In this document: positions 16,933-23,901 of the stretch, one piece after another
Position numbering within the stretch: position 1 is the stretch's first letter
Layout: each line of letters starts with the position of its first letter
Assembly: GCA_041691315.1 (NCBI GenBank)
Contig: JBEPUW010000018.1
Span: 8,483-72,482 of the forward strand
Source: Poindextera sp041691315
Lineage (GTDB): Bacteria > Pseudomonadota > Alphaproteobacteria > Caulobacterales > Caulobacteraceae
Direction of reading: 5' to 3'
DNA: 64,000 nucleotides
Position numbers and translations under genes: made by a program
The notes under the pieces: model-generated
Databases searched by the model: none
What the model was told of the DNA's origin: nothing
The model's input: only the letters and a program-made list of their open reading frames with translations

Positions 16933-18486
16933 TTAGCCATAGATATTGGCCCGCGCCCCTCCGACCCCCTCCGCCGCAGGCCCAACCCGCCGATAGATAA
17001 GCGCTTCGGCGACGTGCAGGCGGCGCACGGCTATCGCGCCGTCCAGGTCGGCGATGGTGCGGGCGAGTTTCAGGGTGCGGGTCCAGCCGCGGGCGGTGAG
17101 GTTGTTGGCCTGGGCGGCCTTGGACAGCAGCGCGGCGGCTGGCTGGTCGAGGGCTGCGATGCGTTCGAGGAAGCCGCCGTCTGCGCGGGCGTTGATCGGG
17201 GCGGCGTCCTCGCCGGCCTCTTGCGCCCGGGCGGCCTGGGCGGCGCGGGCCTGGGCGACGCGGGCGGCGGCCTCGGCGGTGCCTTCGGCTGAGGCCGGCA
17301 GGGCGAGATCGGTTGCAGTGACCGGCGGCACCTCGACCTGCAGGTCGATGCGGTCGAGCAGCGGCCCGGAGATGCGGCTCTGATAGGTCTGCTGGCAGCG
17401 CGGCGCGCGGCCGCAGGCGCCGCGGCCCAGCCCGCCGTGGCCGCAGCGGCACGGGTTCATCGCCGCCACCAGCTGCACCCGCGCCGGATAACGGACGTGG
17501 GCGTTGGCGCGAGCGACGACCACTTCGCCGGTTTCCAGCGGCGCGCGCAGGCTGTCCAGAGCCTGGGCGGTGAATTCCGGCAGCTCGTCCAAAAATAAAA
17601 CTCCATTGTGCGCCAAGGAAACCTCGCCCGGCTTGGCGCGCAGGCCGCCGCCGGTCAGGGCGGCCATGGAGGCGGAGTGGTGCGGGCTGCGAAAGGGCCG
17701 GGCGCGGGTCAGGGCGCCGCGGGCGATCAGGCCGGCCACCGAATGCACCATGGAGGTTTCCAAAAGCTCAGTCGGGGATAGCGGCGGCAGCAGGCCTGGC
17801 AGGCGCTGGGCCAGCATCGACTTGCCGGAACCCGGCGGGCCGATGAACAGCAGGTTGTGGCCGCCGGCCGCGGCGATCTCCAGGGCCCGCTTGGCGCCCT
17901 CCTGGCCTTTGACGTCGCGCAGGTCGGCGGTGGGCGGGCCGTCCAGCGCCGGTCCCGGGGTCGGCGGGCTCATCACCTGTCGGCCGCGGAAATGGTTGAC
18001 CAGCGAGATCAGCGACTTGGGCGCCAGCACGCGGCAGTCGCCGACCCAGGCGGCTTCCGGTCCCGAGGCTTCGGGGCAGATCAGGCCCAGCCCCATGGCG
18101 CTGGCGGCGACCGCGGCCGGCAGCACGCCGGAGACTGCGGCGAGCCGTCCGTCCAGCCCGAGTTCGCCGACGGCCGCCCAATCGGTCAGGGCGTCCGGCG
18201 GCACGATGCCCATGGCCGCCATGATCGACAGCGCGATCGGCAGATCGTAGTGGCTGCCCTCCTTGGGGAGGTCGGCGGGCGCCAGATTGACCACGATATG
18301 CTTGCCCGGCAACGCCAGGCCCATGCCGGTGAAGGCCGCGCGAACGCGCTCGCGGCTCTCCGCCACCGCCTTGTCGCCAAGCCCGACGATGACGAAGGCG
18401 AACTCGCCGTTGGTCAGCTGCACCTCGACGTCGACCCGCCGCGCTTCCACGCCCTGGAAGGCCACCGTGACGACCCGCGCAACCAT
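16933..18486 (-). CDS. comM: YifB/ComM family Mg-chelatase-like AAA ATPase
   Basis: A 517-residue AAA+ protein; ComM is a hexameric helicase that extends branches during natural transformation. The N-terminal Lon-protease-like domain (VARVVTVAFQGVEARRVDVEVQL, then GKHIVVNLAPADLPKEGSHYDLPIAL) is followed by the chelatase domain with Walker A FIGPPGSGKSMLAQRLPGLLPP and Walker B NGVLFLDELPEF. The C terminus has a zinc motif CRCGHGG-x-C. The ATG at 18486 is chosen by the family N terminus. A transposon inserted 47 bases upstream has separated it from a LexA operator at 21936-21950. Confidence 0.95.
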   Translation of the reverse strand: MVARVVTVAFQGVEARRVDVEVQLTNGEFAFVIVGLGDKAVAESRERVRAAFTGMGLALPGKHIVVNLAPADLPKEGSHYDLPIALSIMAAMGIVPPDALTDWAAVGELGLDGRLAAVSGVLPAAVAASAMGLGLICPEASGPEAAWVGDCRVLAPKSLISLVNHFRGRQVMSPPTPGPALDGPPTADLRDVKGQEGAKRALEIAAAGGHNLLFIGPPGSGKSMLAQRLPGLLPPLSPTELLETSMVHSVAGLIARGALTRARPFRSPHHSASMAALTGGGLRAKPGEVSLAHNGVLFLDELPEFTAQALDSLRAPLETGEVVVARANAHVRYPARVQLVAAMNPCRCGHGGLGRGACGRAPRCQQTYQSRISGPLLDRIDLQVEVPPVTATDLALPASAEGTAEAAARVAQARAAQAARAQEAGEDAAPINARADGGFLERIAALDQPAAALLSKAAQANNLTARGWTRTLKLARTIADLDGAIAVRRLHVAEALIYRRVGPAAEGVGGARANIYG

Positions 18487-18502
18487 GGAAAAGCTCCCCG
18501 AC

Positions 18503-18511
18503 TTATCCACA
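18503..18511 (+). promoter_or_regulatory. DnaA box just upstream of comM
   Basis: A perfect TTATCCACA lies 17 bases upstream of the comM start, outside the transposon. It could be coincidence. Two more identical boxes lie in the terminal repeats of the adjacent transposon. Confidence 0.4.
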
Positions 18512-18525
18512 ACTCCAGCATGGCG

Positions 18526-18533
18526 CCTGGAGC
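18526..18533. repeat. Left target-site duplication of element 1
   Basis: CCTGGAGC directly precedes the left terminal repeat and is repeated perfectly at 21921-21928. Eight-base duplications are typical of the IS1595 family. Confidence 0.9.
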
Positions 18534-18567
18534 GGCGATTATGTACTTTGCAAACTCTGTGGATAAC
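18534..18567 (+). repeat. Left terminal inverted repeat of element 1
   Basis: Starts GGCGATTATGTACTTTG and ends in CTGTGGATAAC. It matches the reverse complement of 21886-21920 apart from two substitutions, one single-base gap and the last base. It contains a perfect DnaA box (complement at 18558-18566) and, reading outward to comM, a CATAAT sequence. Confidence 0.92.
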
Positions 18568-18582
18568 TGATACGGAACCCTT

Positions 18583-19290
18583 ATGGGGTTGGGCTTCCTT
18601 CGCGCGCATATCTGGCCGGCACTTGTCATGCTCGTCGGCGTGACCTTGGGCGTCGTGGGCTTCGCCAGTGACGCCTACTCTTTATGGACCGCCGGCCTGA
18701 AGCCGTGGGCCGTCCAGTTGATGGGATTCCTGCTTTTTGCCGCCGGAGTGGTCGCGCTCCAATACCAAGCTTATCAGGCGAACGAGGTCCGCTTTGGCAA
18801 GCTGACCAATGGTGGACAGGCACGGGCGCCTGAAGATGTCTCGGCCACCAGGGCAGAGCAAGCACCTGCGATTGAGGCAGCCCCACCGCCTAGTGTCCCA
18901 AGGCCGAAAAAGGGTCAAAGGGCCGCGCTTGCGCCCGAGCCACCGTCGAGGCCCGGCCGCGAGTACTTACCGCAAAGTTTCGCGACCCGATATCTGGAGA
19001 TGCTGAGGAGCCCGCATACGATTTTGCAAGAGGATCATCTGTTGCGCCCGCAAATCGACAAATGGATGCGGCTGGGGGGATACGCTGCCAATGTATCCAT
19101 CGACAGCACCGAGATATCGATTTACGTGAGCCAAGCAAAGGACAACGTAGATGGAGCGTTCTTTGTTCGCTTTCCTGTTATTCTGCGCTCGCAGATGGGG
19201 CAGGTTGGCGCGTACGATCTCATCGAGTTTGATTGTAGAATTGCCGAATATAGCACCCAAGTTCGTTTGATCGACGGCGAGTTGCGCTGA
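18583..19290 (+). CDS. Hypothetical membrane protein, transposon cargo
   Basis: A 235-residue protein of unknown function. Residues ~9-30 (WPALVMLVGVTLGVVGFAS) and ~42-62 (AVQLMGFLLFAAGVVALQY) look like two membrane helices. A Pro/Ala-rich linker (~80-120) leads to a soluble C-terminal domain with FATRYLEMLRSPHTILQEDHLL and an acidic end. The ATG lies just inside the left terminal repeat of element 1, so its promoter may be in the repeat. Base composition is lower in GC than the flanks. I do not recognise a family. It faces the leftward cargo genes. Confidence 0.7.
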   Translation: MGLGFLRAHIWPALVMLVGVTLGVVGFASDAYSLWTAGLKPWAVQLMGFLLFAAGVVALQYQAYQANEVRFGKLTNGGQARAPEDVSATRAEQAPAIEAAPPPSVPRPKKGQRAALAPEPPSRPGREYLPQSFATRYLEMLRSPHTILQEDHLLRPQIDKWMRLGGYAANVSIDSTEISIYVSQAKDNVDGAFFVRFPVILRSQMGQVGAYDLIEFDCRIAEYSTQVRLIDGELR

Positions 19291-19449
19291 CTACTTTCGA
19301 GGCGCCGGCTTTGGCTCGCGTGGCGCGGTCGCCAGCTTCCTAAGCCGCTCGTCAAAGCGCTCGGGGTCGTCGTCCGTCTCTAGCTTGCGGGCTAGGTCGC
19401 GGAACTTCTCGATTTGAGGCTTGGGTCTGTCAGTTGAGTCGTTCGCCAT
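19291..19449 (-). CDS. 52-residue protein, last gene of a cargo operon
   Basis: The frame from ATG 19449 to TAG 19291 reads MANDSTDRPKPQIEKFRDLA, continues with ETDDDPERFDERLRKLA, and ends in a basic, proline-rich tail. It begins 20 bases before the end of the PIN gene in another frame, so it is likely coupled to it. The acidic-basic charge pattern and helix-rich sequence suggest a small protein-binding partner. Function is unknown. Coding is supported by the tight overlap and the plausible sequence, not by a family. Confidence 0.6.
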   Translation of the reverse strand: MANDSTDRPKPQIEKFRDLARKLETDDDPERFDERLRKLATAPREPKPAPRK

Positions 19450-19970
19450 CGCCCAACTCCAATTGCCGATATTTGGTCGGTAGGCACTCAGTGTTCCTAG
19501 CCCCTCGGACGCTTACGCCCAGACGTCGGATCGGTGCGTCTGTCACTCCGAGGCGCTGAAGGCGACCGTCGGCTGTCAGAAACTCCTCGCAATTGCGATT
19601 GATGGCGGACGCCACGTGAATGCTGTCCGCGCCCTTCAGCGCAATGCCGTGGTTCCACGTCAGGTCGCGGGCGTCTTGGGCGATGAAGGGCGTCATCTGG
19701 ACGAGCCTCACGTACTGGCCAGACATTAGAAGCTTCGTGAAGTTGGCCTTCACTGTCTCATTCACGTCGCCGTCACCACCGTGCCGGCATTCGGCAATCG
19801 TGAGCGTCGACGTGAACAGCACGACTTCACCATCACGGTTCGCCTCCAGCAGCTTCTGGAGAAACCCAAACGTCAGTCTGCTTCTCTGACTCCATCGGCT
19901 TGCGCAGTTCTGTCCGGATGAGGTCGATGAAGCAGCATGTGTCCAGATAGACCCGACGAAGCTCGGCCAT
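19430..19970 (-). pseudogene. PIN-domain protein, frameshifted by one base
   Basis: The ATG at 19970 starts AELRRVYLDTCCFIDLIRTEL, a PIN N terminus with the first acidic residue. After TDVW the frame breaks. The next frame continues FLQKLLEANRDGEVVLFTSTLTIAECRH and then GADSIHVASAINRNCEEFLTAD, giving the other conserved acidic positions. Dropping one base of the CCC at 19865-19867 joins them into a 179-residue protein. PIN domains are metal-dependent RNases, often toxins. It overlaps the 266-residue gene upstream and the 52-residue gene downstream. A homopolymer read error is the alternative to true inactivation. Confidence 0.82.
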
Positions 19971-20770
19971 TAGGCCGCATCTTCGATGTAGGTGTCTTCA
20001 CCGGGATCAAATACGTAATCGGGCGCGCTCCCGATCAGCGCCTCAAACTCAGACGGAGACAGTATGCCGACGCGCTCTATGCGCTGCGCTTTCATTTCCA
20101 CGGCTTGTCGGGTGGCGCGGTCGAGGGACATATCACCCTCAACCATAAGCATTGTGGAACGCTCCTGCACGGCCCTGGCGACGTGGCTATAGAGGGAAGG
20201 CCCGTAGCGCACGCGGACTAGCGCTTCCGTCGACAGCTCCCGGATCTGAAAGCTCGGCTCTCGCGCTTCCTTGAACCAGGAATAAAGAATGCCCTGGATA
20301 GCGCCGAAACTGGGTATCGGCGTTTCGATCTCGCGGCGAAGCGACGCCATGCGGCTGTAGGTAATGGTGCGCCACTTCGGCGTGCCGCCCCGCACGGGAT
20401 AGATACCCAATCCAATGTCTTCGCCGGGCTCTATTAGCGCGCCAATCTTGGCGTACTCGAGTGCGGTGGCCGCACTCACCATGCCGTTCAGGCCCTCGCC
20501 CTCGGGGTCATAGTCGGCGAGAAATTCCAGCCCGCGAGCGAACACTTGGGCTTCGCCCGCATTCACGTCGCCCAAATACTCCGCGTCGTATTCCACCGAA
20601 CCGTTGCCGAAGCTTGCGGCAACCCATTCGCCCGGCTTCGTGTCGATTTGGCAGTCAGTGGCTAAGGCGCGAAGGAACTTCTCAAGCTGTTCAGATATTT
20701 TGCCGAGCTTGGCCAGCGGCGCGCCGTGACGCCCCTTGTTAATAATTAGGCGGAGCTTGACGTGTGCCAC
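19970..20770 (-). CDS. 266-residue cargo protein upstream of the PIN gene
   Basis: The GTG at 20770 starts AHVKLRLIINKGRHGAPLAKLG. I do not recognise a family. The first part looks like a compact mixed alpha/beta domain with AQVFARGLEFLADYD. The middle has TITYSRMASLRREIETPIPSFGAIQGILYSW, and the C terminus is helical (DRATRQAVEMKAQRIERVGILSPSEFEALIGS) with an acidic end. Its stop overlaps the PIN start (TAATG). Position before a PIN gene suggests an antitoxin or accessory role, but it is much larger than usual antitoxins. Part of element 1. Confidence 0.72.
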   Translation of the reverse strand: MAHVKLRLIINKGRHGAPLAKLGKISEQLEKFLRALATDCQIDTKPGEWVAASFGNGSVEYDAEYLGDVNAGEAQVFARGLEFLADYDPEGEGLNGMVSAATALEYAKIGALIEPGEDIGLGIYPVRGGTPKWRTITYSRMASLRREIETPIPSFGAIQGILYSWFKEAREPSFQIRELSTEALVRVRYGPSLYSHVARAVQERSTMLMVEGDMSLDRATRQAVEMKAQRIERVGILSPSEFEALIGSAPDYVFDPGEDTYIEDAA

Positions 20771-20888
20771 AATCGATAAGACTCCCTCGCGCCTGGGGCG
20801 GGATTCTACACCGGGAGTGGCTTCTGGTAAAGCTTCAGGGCGATTTCGAGGCGCTTGATACTTGCTGCGCCAACGGGAGCGGCGGCGC

Positions 20889-21854
20889 TTAGGCGCCGAT
20901 TTGGGGCGAGGTCCCTGAACCAGTTGACCGGTAAGTCAGGCGCTTGCCAACGATGCCCATCAGCGCCTTCTCAGCGCGGGCGGTATCATCCACGCCAACG
21001 GCGATCCGGTTCGAATACCGGAAGTCAAACTCCGCGACGTAGCGGTGCAGGTGCTTGGACGAACAGTGCTGATAGACGCCCTTCATGCCGCGCTTAAAAA
21101 TCGAATAGAAGCCTTCGACCGTGTTCGTGTGGATGGTCGGGTCCTGGCGCGAAACGTACTCGCCAGCGGTGTGATTGGTCCGGCCGTGGTCGGCGAAGTT
21201 CCAGCCGATGAAGGCGTACTGGCGAGCGTCGTCCGTCATCAACCGAGCCTCGCGGGAAATGTTCGCCTCTAGGATCGGGGCGATGGTGGTGACGCGAAGG
21301 TCTTTGATGACGTAGGAGCGCGCCGCGCCGGTATCGCGGTCGATCAGGCTCAGCACCTTGTTCATGTTGCCGGGGACCATCTTGGCGCCGGCCTTGGGCG
21401 GGTTGGTCGGGTCGACGCCCAGGAAGGTCTCATCGACTTCCACGGCCCCGCCGCCCTGGCCGAAGGGCGCGAGGTCGCCAGAGCGCATCGCCTCGCGAAT
21501 GCGGTGGGCGAGAAACCACGCGGTCTTGTAGGTGATCTCCAGGGTGCGGTGGAGCTGGTGAGCGGAGACGCCCTTCTTGCTCGACGCCATCAAGTGCATC
21601 GCTTGCAGCCAGATACGCAGGGGAAGCTTCGACTCTTCGAAGATCGTGCCCATGCGAACGGTGAACTGCTTCTTGCAGTCGCCGCAGCGCTTCAAGCCGT
21701 AGCGGACCCGCTTCTCGGGGTTCGGCTTAACGGTCGTGATGTGATCGACGCAGCCGCAATGAAAGCAGACCGGACCTTGCGGCCAGAGCAACGCTTCGAC
21801 GTGATCGAAGGCGGCTTGTTCGTCGTGAAAGATGGGGTTCGAAAGGATGGACAT
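20889..21854 (-). CDS. IS1595-family (ISXO2-like) transposase of element 1
   Basis: A 321-residue transposase. The N-terminal zinc-ribbon has CFHCG and RCGDCKKQF. A helix-turn-helix region follows (GVSAHQLHRTLEITYKTAWFLAHRIR). The DDE-type ISXO2-like domain has GAVEVDETFLG, RLMTDDARQY and HTNTVEGFYSIFKRGMKG, giving the acidic triad. The reading frame is intact. The ATG is 66 bases inside the right end of the element and 81 bases from the LexA operator at 21936-21950, which lies upstream in the same reading direction. Confidence 0.95.
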   Translation of the reverse strand: MSILSNPIFHDEQAAFDHVEALLWPQGPVCFHCGCVDHITTVKPNPEKRVRYGLKRCGDCKKQFTVRMGTIFEESKLPLRIWLQAMHLMASSKKGVSAHQLHRTLEITYKTAWFLAHRIREAMRSGDLAPFGQGGGAVEVDETFLGVDPTNPPKAGAKMVPGNMNKVLSLIDRDTGAARSYVIKDLRVTTIAPILEANISREARLMTDDARQYAFIGWNFADHGRTNHTAGEYVSRQDPTIHTNTVEGFYSIFKRGMKGVYQHCSSKHLHRYVAEFDFRYSNRIAVGVDDTARAEKALMGIVGKRLTYRSTGSGTSPQIGA

Positions 21855-21885
21855 GACGGCCTCTAACTCGTTGAGACCACACTAA

Positions 21886-21920
21886 CTTATCCACAGGAGT
21901 TTGCAAGGTATATAATCGCC
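21886..21920 (-). repeat. Right terminal inverted repeat of element 1
   Basis: Reverse complement starts GGCGATTATATACCTTG and ends in CTGTGGATAAG, matching the left repeat with two substitutions, one extra C and a different last base. It contains a perfect DnaA box TTATCCACA at 21887-21895 and an outward TATAAT at 21911-21916. Confidence 0.92.
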
Positions 21921-21928
21921 CCTGGAGC
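21921..21928. repeat. Right target-site duplication of element 1
   Basis: CCTGGAGC, identical to 18526-18533. Confidence 0.9.
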
Positions 21929-21935
21929 GGATCAA

Positions 21936-21950
21936 GAACAAAAAAAGAAC
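21936..21950 (-). promoter_or_regulatory. LexA (SOS) operator, formerly of comM
   Basis: GAAC-AAAAAAA-GAAC, i.e. GTTC-N7-GTTC on the minus strand, a perfect match to the alphaproteobacterial LexA direct repeat. It lies 7 bases beyond the right target duplication of element 1. Without the insertion it would be 54 bases upstream of the comM ATG. Confidence 0.75.
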
Positions 21951-22018
21951 TTTTATGGAAAATGCAGGAATTCAGTCACTTAGCGGACACAATCCTGCCA
22001 CAGGTCCAACCGGACGCC

Positions 22019-22474
22019 CTAACGGCCTCCAGTCGAGCCGAAGCCGCCCTCGCCGCGCGCGGTTTCGTCCAGGCTCGCGACCTCATTCCAGGCCGCGGCG
22101 GTGACCGGCGCGATGACCAGCTGGGCGATGCGGTCGCCGCGCCGGATGGTGAAATCCTCTTCGCCGAGATTGACCAGGATCACCTTCACTTCGCCGCGAT
22201 AGTCGGCGTCGATGGTGCCCGGCGTGTTCAGGCAGGTGACCCCGGAACGCAGCGCCAGGCCCGAGCGCGGCCGAACCTGGCCCTCGAAACCCGGCGGGAT
22301 GGCCATGGTCAGGCCGGTGGGGATGGCGGCGCGTTGGCCTGGGCGCAGATCGAATGGCGCGTCCTCGGGAACTGCGGCGCGCAGATCCATGCCGGCGGCG
22401 TGTGCGGTCTCATAGGCCGGCAGCGGCAGGCCCTCGGCATGGGTCAGGCGGGCGACGGCGATGGTGGGGTTCAC
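22019..22474 (-). CDS. dut: dUTP diphosphatase
   Basis: Hydrolyses dUTP to dUMP and pyrophosphate, keeping uracil out of DNA and supplying dTMP synthesis. The 151-residue trimeric-type enzyme shows the five motifs: AAGMDLRAA, PRSGLAL, GTIDADYRGEVKV, RRGDRIAQLVIAPV and the C-terminal arm RGEGGFGSTG. It overlaps the end of coaBC by 4 bases, so the two are one operon. Dut and CoaBC are commonly linked in bacteria. Confidence 0.97.
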   Translation of the reverse strand: MNPTIAVARLTHAEGLPLPAYETAHAAGMDLRAAVPEDAPFDLRPGQRAAIPTGLTMAIPPGFEGQVRPRSGLALRSGVTCLNTPGTIDADYRGEVKVILVNLGEEDFTIRRGDRIAQLVIAPVTAAAWNEVASLDETARGEGGFGSTGGR

Positions 22475-23667
22475 GCCAGATCCTCGGCGATACGGGCCGC
22501 GAGGCGGGCGGCGACTTCGGTCTTGGAAATGCGCGGCCAGGCCTCGGTCCCTTGCGGATAGACCAGCAGCACCTGGTTTTCGTCGCCGCCCATGACGCCG
22601 TCGTCGGCGACGTTGTTGGCGACGATCCAGTCGCAGCCCTTGCGGGCCAGCTTGGCGCGGGCGTGCAGCTCCAGGTCGCCGGTCTCCGCCGCGAACCCCA
22701 CCACCAGCTTGGGGCGGTTGGGGCCGGAAGCGGCGATGGTCGCCAGGATGTCGGGGTTTTCAACCAGCCTGAGCGCCGGCGGGCCGTCCTTGCCCTTCTT
22801 CAGCTTGACGCCAAACACCTCGTCGGCGCGCCAGTCGGCCACGGCGGCGACACAGACGGCGGCGTCGGCCGGCAGGGCCTGCAGCGAGGCGGCCAGCATC
22901 TCGCGGGCCGTCTCGATTACGACGCGGCGAACGCCGGGCGGCTCGGATAAGGCGGTCGGGCCGGAGACCAGGGTGACCTCGGCGCCCAGCCGCGCCAGCG
23001 CCTCGGCGATGGCGTAGCCCTGCTTGCCGCTGGAGCGGTTGGTCAGCACCCGCACCGGGTCGATCGGCTCGGCGGTGGGACCGGCGGTGATCAGGATGCG
23101 CTTGCCGGCCAGCGGTTTGGCGGCGCCGCCGTCCAGCGCGGCGACGATGGCCTCGAAGATCGCCTGGGGCTCGGCCAGCCGGCCGGGGCCGAACTCGCCG
23201 CAAGCCATGGCGCCCTCATCCGGCCCGACGATGGTGACGGCGTCGGCGCGCAGGGTGGCCAGGTTTCGCCGGGTCGCGGCATGCGCCCACATGCGCACAT
23301 TCATCGCCGGGGCCATCAGCACCGGCTTGTCTGTGGCCAGCAGGGTGGTCGAGGCCAGGTCGTCGGCCAGGCCGGCGGCGGCCTTGGCCATCAGGTCGGC
23401 GGTGGCGGGGACGACCACCACCAGGTCGGCGGAGCGGGAGAGCTCGATATGGCCCATCTCCGCCTCGTCGGTCAGCGAGAAGAGCTCGTCATAGACCTTG
23501 TCCTCGGCCAGCGCCGCCAGCGACAGCGGAGTGACGAACTGAGCGCCGGCGCGGGTCAGGATCGGCCGCACGGCGATGGACGCCTTGCGCAACAGCCGGG
23601 TCAGCTCCAGCGCCTTGTAGGCGGCGATTCCACCGCCCACGATCAGAAGCACCCGCCTGTCTTCCAC
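22471..23667 (-). CDS. coaBC: Bifunctional phosphopantothenoylcysteine decarboxylase / phosphopantothenate-cysteine ligase
   Basis: Catalyses two steps of coenzyme A synthesis. The 398-residue fusion has the FMN-dependent CoaC domain (~1-185) with GGGIAAYKALELTRLL, the active-site His in MGHIELS and the PAMNVRMW loop. The CoaB domain follows (~190-398) with ITAGPTAEPIDPVRVLTNRSSGKQG and FAAETGD. It leads dut in the operon. Element 2 begins 56 bases upstream of its ATG and may have split its promoter. Confidence 0.96.
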   Translation of the reverse strand: MEDRRVLLIVGGGIAAYKALELTRLLRKASIAVRPILTRAGAQFVTPLSLAALAEDKVYDELFSLTDEAEMGHIELSRSADLVVVVPATADLMAKAAAGLADDLASTTLLATDKPVLMAPAMNVRMWAHAATRRNLATLRADAVTIVGPDEGAMACGEFGPGRLAEPQAIFEAIVAALDGGAAKPLAGKRILITAGPTAEPIDPVRVLTNRSSGKQGYAIAEALARLGAEVTLVSGPTALSEPPGVRRVVIETAREMLAASLQALPADAAVCVAAVADWRADEVFGVKLKKGKDGPPALRLVENPDILATIAASGPNRPKLVVGFAAETGDLELHARAKLARKGCDWIVANNVADDGVMGGDENQVLLVYPQGTEAWPRISKTEVAARLAARIAEDLA

Positions 23668-23715
23668 GCGCTTTTCGCCTCGCTGAAATGCGCCCCGTCC
23701 TTAGCGTTTCGAGGG

Positions 23716-23723
23716 GGCTGGAC
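23716..23723. repeat. Left target-site duplication of element 2
   Basis: GGCTGGAC directly before the left terminal repeat, repeated perfectly at 26084-26091. Confidence 0.9.
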
Positions 23724-23750
23724 AAGGATTATCCCCTGGACGCAGGTAGC
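23724..23750 (+). repeat. Left terminal inverted repeat of element 2
   Basis: AAGGATTATCCCCTGGACG and onward. The first 14 bases match the right end exactly, then about 9 of the next 11. Confidence 0.88.
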
Positions 23751-23817
23751 CGGAGCAACCCCTTATAGATCAAGGGCTGGCCGATTTCCAGCCGCTCGCC
23801 CGCGTTGCGCGATAGGG

Positions 23818-23833
23818 TTAACATTGCGTTAAC
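23818..23833 (+). promoter_or_regulatory. CtrA-type site upstream of the 157-residue cargo gene
   Basis: TTAACATTGCGTTAAC is TTAA-N7-TTAAC, a full match to the CtrA consensus known from Caulobacter. It lies 69 bases before the ATG at 23902. A 12-bp palindrome CGCAAGCTTGCG follows at 23852-23863. Confidence 0.55.
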
Positions 23834-23901
23834 AAAAAACTCTGGACGCTGCGCAAGCTTGCGTTGCGTTGTCGAGATTCTCCTGCTACGCTTCAGGCAA
23901 G

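Larger units (their letters stand above)
18534..21920 (-). mobile_element. Element 1: cargo-carrying IS1595-family transposon
   Basis: A 3387-bp element with ~34-bp imperfect terminal inverted repeats starting GGCGATTAT and a perfect 8-bp target duplication. It contains an ISXO2-like transposase at the right end, reading leftward, and four passenger genes: a two-helix membrane protein (+), and a leftward set of a 266-residue protein, a PIN-domain protein and a 52-residue protein. It is inserted in the promoter region of comM. The limits are read directly from repeats and duplication. Family membership follows from the transposase and the 8-bp duplication. Cargo in IS1595-class elements is known. 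Confidence 0.93.

Noticed and set aside
16145..18486. DUF433 operon as part of a transposon with element 1
   Set aside because: The terminal repeats and duplication of element 1 place its left end at 18534, beyond comM.
18503..21895. Three perfect DnaA boxes as a replication origin
   Set aside because: Two belong to transposon ends and the boxes are 3.3 kb apart; there is no AT-rich unwinding region or cluster, and hemE is not near.
23724..23740. DnaA box in the ends of element 2
   Set aside because: TTATCCCCT differs from TTATCCACA at two positions; too weak to claim.
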